Shown here: positions 1 through 6,430 of the stretch, piece after piece
How positions within the stretch are numbered: the first letter of the stretch is position 1
Layout of the letters: each line of letters begins with the position of its first letter
Source: RGIG5327 sp045612485
GTDB taxonomy: Bacteria; Verrucomicrobiota; Lentisphaeria; Victivallales; UBA1829
Reading direction: 5' to 3'
DNA: 10,954 bases
Assembly (NCBI GenBank): GCA_045612485.1
Contig: JAZKZE010000005.1
Coordinates: forward strand, 1-10,954
Program-made: the position numbers and the translations under genes
The notes under the pieces: generated by a model
Told to the model about the DNA's origin: nothing
The model's database searches: none
What the model saw: the letters and a program-made list of their open reading frames with translations, nothing else

Positions 1-2
1 GC

Positions 3-155
3 AGGCGCATATATATGGAAAAAGAAACTGCCGCATTACGAAAGAGTTTGACTGCACAAAAGGAAAAAGTGAGGGGGATAGGGGAGAGAAAAAAGCAAAA
101 TGCGTTTGTCTCTCTCCTGAAGGTTGCACAAAACAGGATAATGAAGTATTTTTGA
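3..155 (+). other. Possible 3' end of a reading frame entering from the left edge
   Basis: This frame is open from the window edge to a TGA at 153-155. It gives about 50 residues that look like a basic amphipathic helix: an ATG-initiated piece at 15 starts MEKETAALRKSLTAQK and ends NRIMKYF. No ribosome binding site precedes that ATG, so if real it is the C-terminal tail of a gene beginning outside the window. Against it, the codons are unusual for this locus (CGA, AGG, GGG, ATA). The frame beginning at base 2 is also open, to a TAA at 212-214, so openness alone proves little. A weak inverted repeat (158-164 with 186-192) just after the TGA could be its terminator. No family is recognised. Confidence 0.25.
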
Positions 156-201
156 AAAAATCTGACAAAATCACTTTTTTAAAAGCAGATTTCTTTACGC
201 A

Positions 202-240
202 CATAATTTTGTAAAAATATGCCATTTTTACAAAATTATG
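202..240. repeat. Perfect 17-bp AT-rich inverted repeat
   Basis: The arm CATAATTTTGTAAAAAT at 202-218 is exactly reverse-complementary to 224-240, with a 5-base spacer ATGCC. The arms contain only two G/C pairs each. No T-run follows on either strand, so it does not look like an intrinsic terminator. It could be a dimeric regulator site or a cruciform-forming element. It sits in the gene-free left end, about 85 bases beyond the uxaE terminator. Confidence 0.85.
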
Positions 241-323
241 GGACAGCTGTGTGTGAAAAAGGTAAAAATATAAAAGGCGGGCGGAGGGTTGGGACAAGGG
301 GAACGTTTTTCTTCCCGTCCAAC

Positions 324-354
324 AAAAAAGGGCTGCCGCCGGAAGGCAGCAACC
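324..354 (-). terminator. Rho-independent terminator of the uronate operon
   Basis: Read on the minus strand, the stem GCTGCC (350-345) pairs with GGCAGC (337-332) around a 7-base loop. It is followed by CC and an uninterrupted run of six T (329-324). It starts about 30 bases after the uxaE stop, and the preceding GGGG (354-351 region) may extend the stem with a bulge. A further short palindrome, CTCAAAA/TTTTGAG at 361-375, lies between the stop codon and this hairpin. Confidence 0.85.
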
Positions 355-381
355 CCATTGCTCAAAAATTTTGAGTAAAAA

Positions 382-1884
382 TTATTTGGCAGGAATACCC
401 AGAAGTTTGATGTGCTTTTCAAAATGCTCATCAAGCTGTTTGTTGTATTCATCTTCATGTACAAACAATGCACGGTAGATCTTGTTGTGCATATCCTGAT
501 CTTCGCCAAGCATTGCGCCGTAGGTGATGTGCAGAAGCTGTCTGCCGGGAACGCATTTGAGAAGTTCAGGAAGCTGATCGTCGGAAAGAGTTTCCTCTTT
601 GGGAAGAACAGAAAAATCTGCGGTGATGTGATAAAGTTTCAGAGCAGCGGGAAGAGCATCGAATGCCTTGTTATAGATCTCACGGAAAAGTTTGGGATCG
701 GCAAAGGCAATGGCTTCCACAGCTTCCAGCCAGGAGGTTCCGGCGGTCTTCAGATGGAAATGACCGTTGGTAAGTTCACCGATAATGGGGAAGGCGGAGA
801 ATTTGTCACTTCCGGAGTGAACACTCAGTTTATAGGTGCCGAAGAAGTCGGCAATTTCCACATGCTGCCCAAACTGTTTGCGGAATTCAGCAAGGTCGCC
901 GATGTAATCAATACCTTTCTGAAATTCCCCGATAAATCTGGGAGCCAGAGAAGCGAAAGTCACATTACGGCGTTTGAGTTCATTTGCCACAAAGAAATGG
1001 TGTTCGGGAAGAGTGGGGGCGCTGGTTTCGTCAACAGAGATCTCCAGATCCACTTTACCTGCCCCGTGAGCTTCCAGTTTTGCCCCTACTTTAGCGGCAA
1101 AATCCATAGCATCGGTGTAGATGAGAACACAACGCATCAATTCTTCCTTTGTAAATTCGATTTTGGAAGATTTCAGCTGAACGGGTGCGGAAAGATAAAG
1201 TTTTTCCATATTTTCACGCACATCGGCACTCAAAGCATTGTAGGCTTTTTCCACTTCGCAGATACAGCAATCTGCAAAAGCGGGATGCAGTTCATCGGAA
1301 AGGTCAAGAGTAAGCATGGTCACGCCCACTTCCAGAGCCATGTCGATATGTTCAAAGCTCTTGAGATGGTCGCCGTCTGCGCCGTAACCGCCCATGTAGC
1401 CGGCCTGGAACACCAGGAAGGTGGCATCGTCGATCACACTGCGGTAGGTGCGTTTGGTGAGGGTAAGTTCCCGGATGGACTGCTGGGCAAATACGGGGAA
1501 CGCATCATATTTTTTGAAAAGTTCCGCATGAGCGGCGGAAGCAAGTCCCAGACGGTCACCGCAGCCGAAAGAACATTTTTTATTCAGCACAGGCACAGGG
1601 GCAGTCCAGGGGAAAGCCTTGCGGAGAGCTGCGGCATTCTTTTCGTTAAGGGGGGCTTTTTTGGCGAAGAAACCGTTACCGGAAACAGTTTCCCCTTCAA
1701 AAGCGGCAAAATCACCGGCATTTTCCTTTGCGGTAAGCAGAAGGAACCGTTCTTTACCGTCTCTTGCCATCATTGCATCAAAAGATGCAGCACTTTTGGG
1801 GGAATCTTCATAGATGAAAAATTCATTTCCGTTGGGGAAAAGGTTTGCTGTTTCAGCAGCTGCTTTTACAAGTTTCAAACTCAT
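382..1884 (-). CDS. uxaE: Tagaturonate epimerase (UxaE family)
   Basis: A 500-residue cytoplasmic enzyme of the UxaE family, known to interconvert D-tagaturonate and D-fructuronate. This lets galacturonate-derived carbon enter the mannonate/KDG route without tagaturonate reductase. I recognise it by long conserved blocks: FGCGDRLGLASAAHA near 106-120, FAQQSIRELTLTKRTYRSV near 132-150, FQAGYMGGYGADGDHLK near 159-175, LTLDLSDELHP near 191-201, and the LSVHSGSDKFSAFP and GHFHLKTAGTSWLEAV blocks in the C-terminal half. His and Asp/Glu residues in these blocks are the likely metal ligands, by family inference. Length is as expected and there is no signal peptide. The ATG at 1884 follows an AAAGGAGT ribosome binding site. 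It is the last gene of the five-gene operon, 43 bases after the CBM9-like gene, and a hairpin terminator follows it. A long plus-strand open frame across it is a shadow. Confidence 0.9.
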   Translation of the reverse strand: MSLKLVKAAAETANLFPNGNEFFIYEDSPKSAASFDAMMARDGKERFLLLTAKENAGDFAAFEGETVSGNGFFAKKAPLNEKNAAALRKAFPWTAPVPVLNKKCSFGCGDRLGLASAAHAELFKKYDAFPVFAQQSIRELTLTKRTYRSVIDDATFLVFQAGYMGGYGADGDHLKSFEHIDMALEVGVTMLTLDLSDELHPAFADCCICEVEKAYNALSADVRENMEKLYLSAPVQLKSSKIEFTKEELMRCVLIYTDAMDFAAKVGAKLEAHGAGKVDLEISVDETSAPTLPEHHFFVANELKRRNVTFASLAPRFIGEFQKGIDYIGDLAEFRKQFGQHVEIADFFGTYKLSVHSGSDKFSAFPIIGELTNGHFHLKTAGTSWLEAVEAIAFADPKLFREIYNKAFDALPAALKLYHITADFSVLPKEETLSDDQLPELLKCVPGRQLLHITYGAMLGEDQDMHNKIYRALFVHEDEYNKQLDEHFEKHIKLLGIPAK

Positions 1885-1927
1885 TTTATACTCCTTTGTT
1901 CAGTATATTGTGTTTTACAGTTTTTAT

Positions 1928-2596
1928 TTATTCAAAGATGATGTCGCCGAAAGCGGCAGGATAATGGAAATCAAAGATGGGAAGCTCACACCATGTCAGC
2001 CAGCGCATATGGGAGGAATTATCGGCACATACAGAGATATTTCCTCTCCAGGTCTGACCGGAAAGTCCGGGATCGATATTGCCGTATTTCACAAAGAAAT
2101 CCAGCGGGATACGGTAGCAGATACGCCACAAAACTTCATCTTCCACTTCCGGATATACTCTGTCGGGGAGAGTATGGAAGCGTTTGATCTTTGCAAGTTC
2201 CCGCAAGGGGATCTTTTCAAAATCGCCGCTGCGCAGATGAACGATCTTATAGAGAAGCAGTCTGCCGTTGCAGCTCATCTCAAAGTTGAAATATTTTTCC
2301 ATTCCCTGGGGCTGGACAAAAAATTCCGCACAGCTGTCCCGGCAGACCTGTGCCTGATCCCGTTTTGCCACAGCCTGAACATATTTATCCAGTACCTGCC
2401 AATGCACATAGATGGCATTGTCATCATAAAGCATCTTACATTCTGCTTTGGGGATATAAGTCTTTGTTACCGCAGGATCTTCCAACACGATCTGCGGAGA
2501 GAAGATGTTGGCATTTTTCCAGCACTCCCCATCCCAATCGCCCCGGAAATCGGCGGCAACAGACGCCTTTTTCACAATGTAGGTCTTTTTTTCCAT
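1928..2596 (-). CDS. Carbohydrate-binding family 9-like (CBM9/DOMON-type) protein
   Basis: The protein has 222 residues and is almost entirely one CBM9-like beta-sandwich domain. Visible family signatures are DWDGECWKNA at 20-29, YDDNAIYVHWQV at 57-68, RDSCAEFFVQP at 86-96, YFNFEMSCNG at 102-111, and the closing block with FDFHYPAAFG near 208-217. CBM9 domains usually sit at the end of secreted xylanases; stand-alone versions are common in polysaccharide-degrading Bacteroidota and PVC bacteria, where their role is not settled. There is no signal peptide, lipobox or catalytic module, so a cytoplasmic sugar- or oligosaccharide-binding role is inferred. The ATG at 2596 is preceded by GAAAGGAA. 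It lies 24 bases after the DUF4838 stop, and the two are probably translated from one message and may act on the same glycan. The family is well supported; the ligand is unknown. Confidence 0.82.
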   Translation of the reverse strand: MEKKTYIVKKASVAADFRGDWDGECWKNANIFSPQIVLEDPAVTKTYIPKAECKMLYDDNAIYVHWQVLDKYVQAVAKRDQAQVCRDSCAEFFVQPQGMEKYFNFEMSCNGRLLLYKIVHLRSGDFEKIPLRELAKIKRFHTLPDRVYPEVEDEVLWRICYRIPLDFFVKYGNIDPGLSGQTWRGNISVCADNSSHMRWLTWCELPIFDFHYPAAFGDIIFE

Positions 2597-2620
2597 TTTT
2601 TATATTCCTTTCAGTAAGTA

Positions 2621-4498
2621 TCAATTATTCAGCATGGCGGGAAGGAAAAGTTCCACATCCGGATTCATGTCCACAAAGGGAAGTTTATTTTCTTCCGTAC
2701 GCATTTCCACAAGCTGTTTATCCAGCTGGACACGCCAGTAGATGAAAAATTCATAGTCGATCCATGCACCGCATACACCATATTTTTTCTCATCTTCCCC
2801 CTGCACAGCCTTTTTCATTTTATCTTCCAGCCTTGCCGCTTCCGCAATATGTTTTTTTACAGTTGCGGCATCATTTTTCCGGAAGGCTTTTACCGCCAAT
2901 GCCCGGCAGTGCCAGGATTCAAACATATTTTCCTGAAACTCAATAAATTTTCCGGCAGAAATAAAATGTCTTTCATCCACACATTTTCCGCACTTTTCCT
3001 GTGCTTTTTTCAGTATGGAATAAGCATTTTTCATTTTGGAGATGACTGCATCATAAGCAGGCCCGTCATAATCCTCTTCCAGAGTAGGCCAGTACTGCCA
3101 TAATTTCCAGGGCGGCGGAATAAACTGGTTGACTCTGGGAAGATCCACAAGAGCGTTAAAAAGTTCAAACATCTCTTCCGAAGCCGCAGGGAAGTACTTT
3201 TCACACATTTCTTTAAGTACGTCATCCGTTTTCAGTGCGGGATCCCAGCAGAATTTTCCCAGAAAATATGTATTGAAATTGGAACGGAACCAGGTATCAG
3301 TACCGATATAAAAGGGAACGATCCCCCGCAAGCCCAGTCTGACCGCCTCTTCACAATCTTTTCTTGTCAATTCTGTACGCAGAGGGAGATTGGCACGTTC
3401 AGCGGTATTATCAGTAATGTGGTAATGAAGACGGTAAACCCCTTTTGCCCCCACCAGATCGGATTTACGTTTCCACTCTTCCGCCACATTTGTATTGGCA
3501 ATAAGAGTAATGATATTCTTTTCCGGCAGGACATCCGGCGGGACATCACTTGTTTCCCGGGTATAGGAAAGATATTCTACAAGCAGATCCGGTCTTACCT
3601 CATAAAGGGCTTTTGCGATCCTGTTCACCGCTTTAAGGACAACTCCTCCCTGTTTGCACTTTTCACACTGGCAGAATCCGTATCCATCTTCCGGCCATGT
3701 CCCCAGGATTTTTACTTCCGGATGCTCTTTGGCATAGGCGACATAGGCATTTTTCAGATACTCCACGGCTTCATCATTTCCGTAACAGATCTGTCCGGTA
3801 CTGAATCTTTTCCCCTCTTTATTCATAGCAAACCAGTCCGGATGTTCTTCAAAAAGAGATGTGGGGAAGAACCAGCGGCCGGAGTGTTCACTGATATTCA
3901 AAATCATACTGCGTTTCTGCAATTCCGGCAGAAGTTCCTTTTCCACATCGATCCAGTTTACGATCCAGCCACCGGGACGTTTCATCGTCCTTCTTGTGCT
4001 TGTCATAAGCATATTGAACCGGTTTTTGGAAAGGAAATCAAGAATGACTTTTATTTCCTCCACATTTTCTTTGCAGACGGAAAAAATACATTCCCCTCTG
4101 AATTCCAGTGCGGGATTGGTCACTTTTTCTGTTACTGCCAGAAAATCTTTCTGCGGAACGACCTCATTTTCTTCCCCCTTCCATGTCCAGCAGCAGCCGT
4201 TTTCTTCAAGGAAAGTATATACGCCATTGAGGATACCTCTGGGCATTGCGGCAGAAAAAACCACATCTTTTCCTTTGCAGGCAATACGGAATCCATCAAA
4301 GCGGATCTCCTTATCAAAACTTTTTTCAAAAGTGAAAACAGGAGATCCATCCTTATTTTCCATGACAACGGGAAGGGAGATCCCGGTCATCTTTTTTACA
4401 TATTTTCCCAGTTCTTCCGCTGCAAATTTTCCCGTATTGCAGGCACAGGAAGGCAACAGGATCTTATATTCCTTCAAACAGCATCTGTCGATATTCAT
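2621..4498 (-). CDS. DUF4838 family protein, putative cytoplasmic glycoside hydrolase
   Basis: The protein has 625 residues. Residues about 10-120 resemble the alpha/beta N-terminal domain found before GH67/GH20-like barrels (AAEELGKYVKKMTG at 27-39, RGILNGVYTFLEENGC at 87-101). The barrel-like DUF4838 core follows, with HSGRWFFPTSLFEEHPDWFA near 205-224 and TWPEDGYGFCQCEKC at 267-281. The acidic pair E270-D271 is a candidate catalytic acid, and Cys 276, 278 and 281 could bind metal or be structural. The C-terminal 150 residues are mostly helical. There is no signal peptide, unlike many secreted relatives. Given the fold resemblance to alpha-glucuronidases and uronate genes on both sides, release of a uronic acid from an oligosaccharide is a reasonable but unproven guess. 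The ATG at 4498 follows AGAAGGTAG; the gap from the upstream oxidoreductase stop is 23 bases. Confidence 0.82.
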   Translation of the reverse strand: MNIDRCCLKEYKILLPSCACNTGKFAAEELGKYVKKMTGISLPVVMENKDGSPVFTFEKSFDKEIRFDGFRIACKGKDVVFSAAMPRGILNGVYTFLEENGCCWTWKGEENEVVPQKDFLAVTEKVTNPALEFRGECIFSVCKENVEEIKVILDFLSKNRFNMLMTSTRRTMKRPGGWIVNWIDVEKELLPELQKRSMILNISEHSGRWFFPTSLFEEHPDWFAMNKEGKRFSTGQICYGNDEAVEYLKNAYVAYAKEHPEVKILGTWPEDGYGFCQCEKCKQGGVVLKAVNRIAKALYEVRPDLLVEYLSYTRETSDVPPDVLPEKNIITLIANTNVAEEWKRKSDLVGAKGVYRLHYHITDNTAERANLPLRTELTRKDCEEAVRLGLRGIVPFYIGTDTWFRSNFNTYFLGKFCWDPALKTDDVLKEMCEKYFPAASEEMFELFNALVDLPRVNQFIPPPWKLWQYWPTLEEDYDGPAYDAVISKMKNAYSILKKAQEKCGKCVDERHFISAGKFIEFQENMFESWHCRALAVKAFRKNDAATVKKHIAEAARLEDKMKKAVQGEDEKKYGVCGAWIDYEFFIYWRVQLDKQLVEMRTEENKLPFVDMNPDVELFLPAMLNN

Positions 4499-4521
4499 GA
4501 AACTACCTTCTGTATGATCTC

Positions 4522-5523
4522 TTATTTTTTGAAACGGTAAAGATCGTAGGCATTGTTGTATCTTTTGATCTCTTCCGTGATAGCGGAAGCAAGCTCCAAC
4601 GCCCGCAATCCGGCCTCACCGGGAACTTTGGGCAGAACTTTTGTTCCGCTTGCTCTTGTAGCACGCACCGCATCTACGAAATCGGCGATCTCAGCGGCAA
4701 GAGCATTTTTCTCGCAAAGGCTCACACTCTTGGAACCCACTCCGAGAAAACTCTTTTTCACGATCTTGCCGGAACTTTTTGCATAATCCATGGAGATATA
4801 GGAATCGGTCTGGAAAACGCGGAATTTCCGCATGGGTTCAGAGCTTACACGGCTGGCCGTAACATTGGCTACCGCCCCGTTTTTGAATTTCAAACGCACA
4901 TTGGCAATGTCTTCCGTCTTACTCAACACAGGCATTCCCACCGCATCAAAGTGTTCCACTTCGCTTCCCACCATGGTAAGAACGAGGTCAAGGTCATGGA
5001 TCATAAGGTCGAGCACCACACTTACTTCCGTTCCCCTTCTGTGCTGACCGGGACGGGGCGGGGGATATTTTGCCAGACGGTGGGCTTCGATGAAGAGAGT
5101 ATTGGAACTGTTTTTCTGAAGGAAATCCATTGCAGCATTGAATCTTTCCACATGTCCCACAGCAAAAACGATCCCTGCTTTATTTGCCGCATCCACAAGA
5201 GTACGGGCTTCATCCACAGTGGCGGCAAGGGGTTTTTCCATCAGGAGATGTTTTTTCATCTCAATAATGGGCATAGCGGTTTCGTAATGCAATGTGGCAG
5301 GCACGGCAATGGTGAGGGCATCGCATTTTTCCGCAAGGGCAAGTTCTGAATCAAAGGCTTCCACACCGTACTGGGCGGCAACTTCCTTTGCCGCATTTTT
5401 GGAAATATCATACACTCCCACAAGTTCCGCATCCGGATTTTCATTATACAATCTTGTATGATGCTTGCCGAGAACGCCTACCCCGATAACGCCCACTTTC
5501 AGTTTTTCTTTTTTGTCAAACAT
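4522..5523 (-). CDS. Gfo/Idh/MocA family NAD(P)-dependent oxidoreductase
   Basis: The 333-residue protein has an N-terminal Rossmann domain (GVIGVGVLGKHH at 11-22, acidic VYDISK near 37-42) and the family signature EKPLA at 96-100, whose Lys97 is the usual catalytic lysine. These are followed by GHVERFNAA at 123-131 and the C-terminal sheet domain with LDLMIHDLDLVL at 171-182, where Asp172, His176 and Asp177 lie near the active site in relatives. The substrate cannot be read from sequence. Context suggests a sugar, uronate or keto-sugar acid in the surrounding pathway. An alternative is a GnnA-like UDP-GlcNAc 3-dehydrogenase, because the VERFN and IHDLDL blocks resemble proteins often found near lipid A genes, but no lpx gene is present here. 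The ATG at 5523 follows GAGGTG; it lies 19 bases after the eda stop. No membrane or Tat signal is seen. Confidence 0.88.
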   Translation of the reverse strand: MFDKKEKLKVGVIGVGVLGKHHTRLYNENPDAELVGVYDISKNAAKEVAAQYGVEAFDSELALAEKCDALTIAVPATLHYETAMPIIEMKKHLLMEKPLAATVDEARTLVDAANKAGIVFAVGHVERFNAAMDFLQKNSSNTLFIEAHRLAKYPPPRPGQHRRGTEVSVVLDLMIHDLDLVLTMVGSEVEHFDAVGMPVLSKTEDIANVRLKFKNGAVANVTASRVSSEPMRKFRVFQTDSYISMDYAKSSGKIVKKSFLGVGSKSVSLCEKNALAAEIADFVDAVRATRASGTKVLPKVPGEAGLRALELASAITEEIKRYNNAYDLYRFKK

Positions 5524-5542
5524 TTTCCACCTCTTTTTTCAA

Positions 5543-6157
5543 TCAGATCAATCCGGCTTTCTGTGCGGCAAGACGTATACCTTCTGCATCCGCTTTATTG
5601 AGCCAGGTACCTCCGGCTGCGGCAACTTCCGGCATGGCAAGATAATCTTCCACATTATCAATGGTCACTCCGCCGGTAGGCATAAAGGATACACCCAGAT
5701 GCTTGTAGGGAGCAGAAATGGCTTTGAGCATTTTCACTCCGCCGGCAGCTTCAGCAGGGAAGAATTTGAAAAAACGGCATCCCAGATCGTATGCCTGTTC
5801 GATTTCGGAAGGCGTGCAGATCCCGGGGGCAAAAGCATAGTTATGTTTTACAGCTTCTTTCACCACAGCAGGATTGAATCCGGGGGCAACAGCAAATTTT
5901 GCTCCCGCATCAAAAGCACGGTGCAGATCATTCACATTGAGGATCGTCCCGGCACCCACAAACATCTGCGGAAGCTCTTTTGAAACCTGCCGGATGATAC
6001 TTTCGGCTGCTTCCGTACGGAATGTGATCTCTGCCACGGGCAGAAAATTTTCACACAGCAGACGGCATCTTTCCATCCCGCTTTCCAGATCATTGAGAAC
6101 AAGAACAGGAATGATCTTATACTTTGCCAGCACTTCTTTCATCATATTTTCCGCCAT
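5543..6157 (-). CDS. eda: KDPG/KHG aldolase (2-dehydro-3-deoxy-phosphogluconate aldolase)
   Basis: A class I aldolase of the Entner-Doudoroff and hexuronate pathways, splitting KDPG to pyruvate and glyceraldehyde 3-phosphate in the cytoplasm. With the start used here it has 204 residues, as usual for the family. Key blocks are EITFRTEAA (general base Glu43, Arg47), GAGTIL at 68-73, FAVAPGF at 88-94, PGICTPSEI at 111-119, FKFFPAEAAGG with Schiff-base Lys131, and PTGGV at 160-164. A longer open frame begins at 6196, but the GAGAGGTGAC ribosome binding site at 6161-6170 sits directly before the ATG at 6157, and the longer start would lie at the predicted transcription start, so 6157 is preferred. 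It is the first gene of the operon. A related activity on KDPGal cannot be excluded from sequence. Confidence 0.92.
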   Translation of the reverse strand: MAENMMKEVLAKYKIIPVLVLNDLESGMERCRLLCENFLPVAEITFRTEAAESIIRQVSKELPQMFVGAGTILNVNDLHRAFDAGAKFAVAPGFNPAVVKEAVKHNYAFAPGICTPSEIEQAYDLGCRFFKFFPAEAAGGVKMLKAISAPYKHLGVSFMPTGGVTIDNVEDYLAMPEVAAAGGTWLNKADAEGIRLAAQKAGLI

Positions 6158-6179
6158 TTTGTCACCTCTCTTTTTGTTG

Positions 6180-6201
6180 ATTATACGGCTTATCATACAA
6201 T
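6180..6201. promoter_or_regulatory. Imperfect inverted repeat, candidate operator of the eda-uxaE operon
   Basis: Read on the minus strand, ATTGTATG (6201-6194) and CGTATAAT (6187-6180) are inverted copies matching at 6 of 8 positions, separated by ATAAGC. The repeat starts immediately downstream of the proposed -10 box and would cover the transcription start, which is where a repressor would act. A hexuronate-responsive GntR- or LacI-type regulator is a guess; no regulator gene is in the window. Confidence 0.35.
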
Positions 6202-6230
6202 AATTTACCCTGTTAATGGACTATTTTCAA
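6202..6230 (-). promoter_or_regulatory. Candidate sigma70-type promoter of the uronate operon
   Basis: On the minus strand, TTGAAA (6230-6225, 5 of 6 to consensus) and TAAATT (6207-6202, 4 of 6) are separated by exactly 17 bases. The expected start of transcription is near 6195, about 38 bases ahead of the eda ATG at 6157. This leaves room for the observed ribosome binding site and makes the upstream in-frame ATG at 6196 unlikely. Confidence 0.5.
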
Positions 6231-6311
6231 TCAAACATACCGGGAAAAACCTTTTTTTTGCCATACTTTTCTTCTGCGGGAAGATTCTTGAGTATTTCCG
6301 GAGAAAAATGA

Positions 6312-6340
6312 TTGTAAAAAAACGCGTATGCGTGTATATT
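6312..6340 (+). promoter_or_regulatory. Candidate sigma70-type promoter of the zinc-ribbon-secA operon
   Basis: TTGTAA (6312-6317, 4 of 6) and TATATT (6335-6340, 5 of 6) have a 17-base spacer. The spacer contains a small palindrome, ACGC-GTAT-GCGT (6322-6333). Transcription would start near 6347 and leave a leader of about 84 bases. The two divergent promoters have about 80 bases between their -35 boxes. Confidence 0.5.
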
Positions 6341-6351
6341 ATTATTTATAT

Positions 6352-6367
6352 GTCCCTGTTCCGGGAC
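6352..6367 (+). other. Leader hairpin upstream of the zinc-ribbon gene
   Basis: GTCCC (6352-6356) pairs with GGGAC (6363-6367) around a 6-base loop. It falls at the very 5' end of the predicted leader RNA. No T-run follows, so it is not a terminator; it may stabilise the 5' end of the message or be incidental. Confidence 0.35.
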
Positions 6368-6430
6368 CTTGAAAATCAACAGAAATAAAATACAAAATAG
6401 CAATGATGCAAAAACAACAGGAGGCACACA

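Noticed and set aside
412..1941. 509-residue plus-strand open frame across uxaE
   Set aside because: It is antisense to a clear UxaE, has no recognisable domain, and its composition (rich in F, G, H, C) is that of a codon-bias shadow.
382..4498. Polysaccharide utilisation locus with SusC/SusD-type import
   Set aside because: No outer-membrane transporter, surface lipoprotein or signal peptide is encoded in the window, so the cluster is better described as a cytoplasmic uronate operon.
3419..4540. 373-residue plus-strand open frame opposite the DUF4838 gene
   Set aside because: It is antisense to a well-supported coding region and low-complexity in composition, with no recognisable motif.
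6158..6196. Upstream ATG extending eda by 13 residues
   Set aside because: The ribosome binding site for 6157 lies inside this extension, family length fits the shorter form, and the predicted transcription start is at about 6195.
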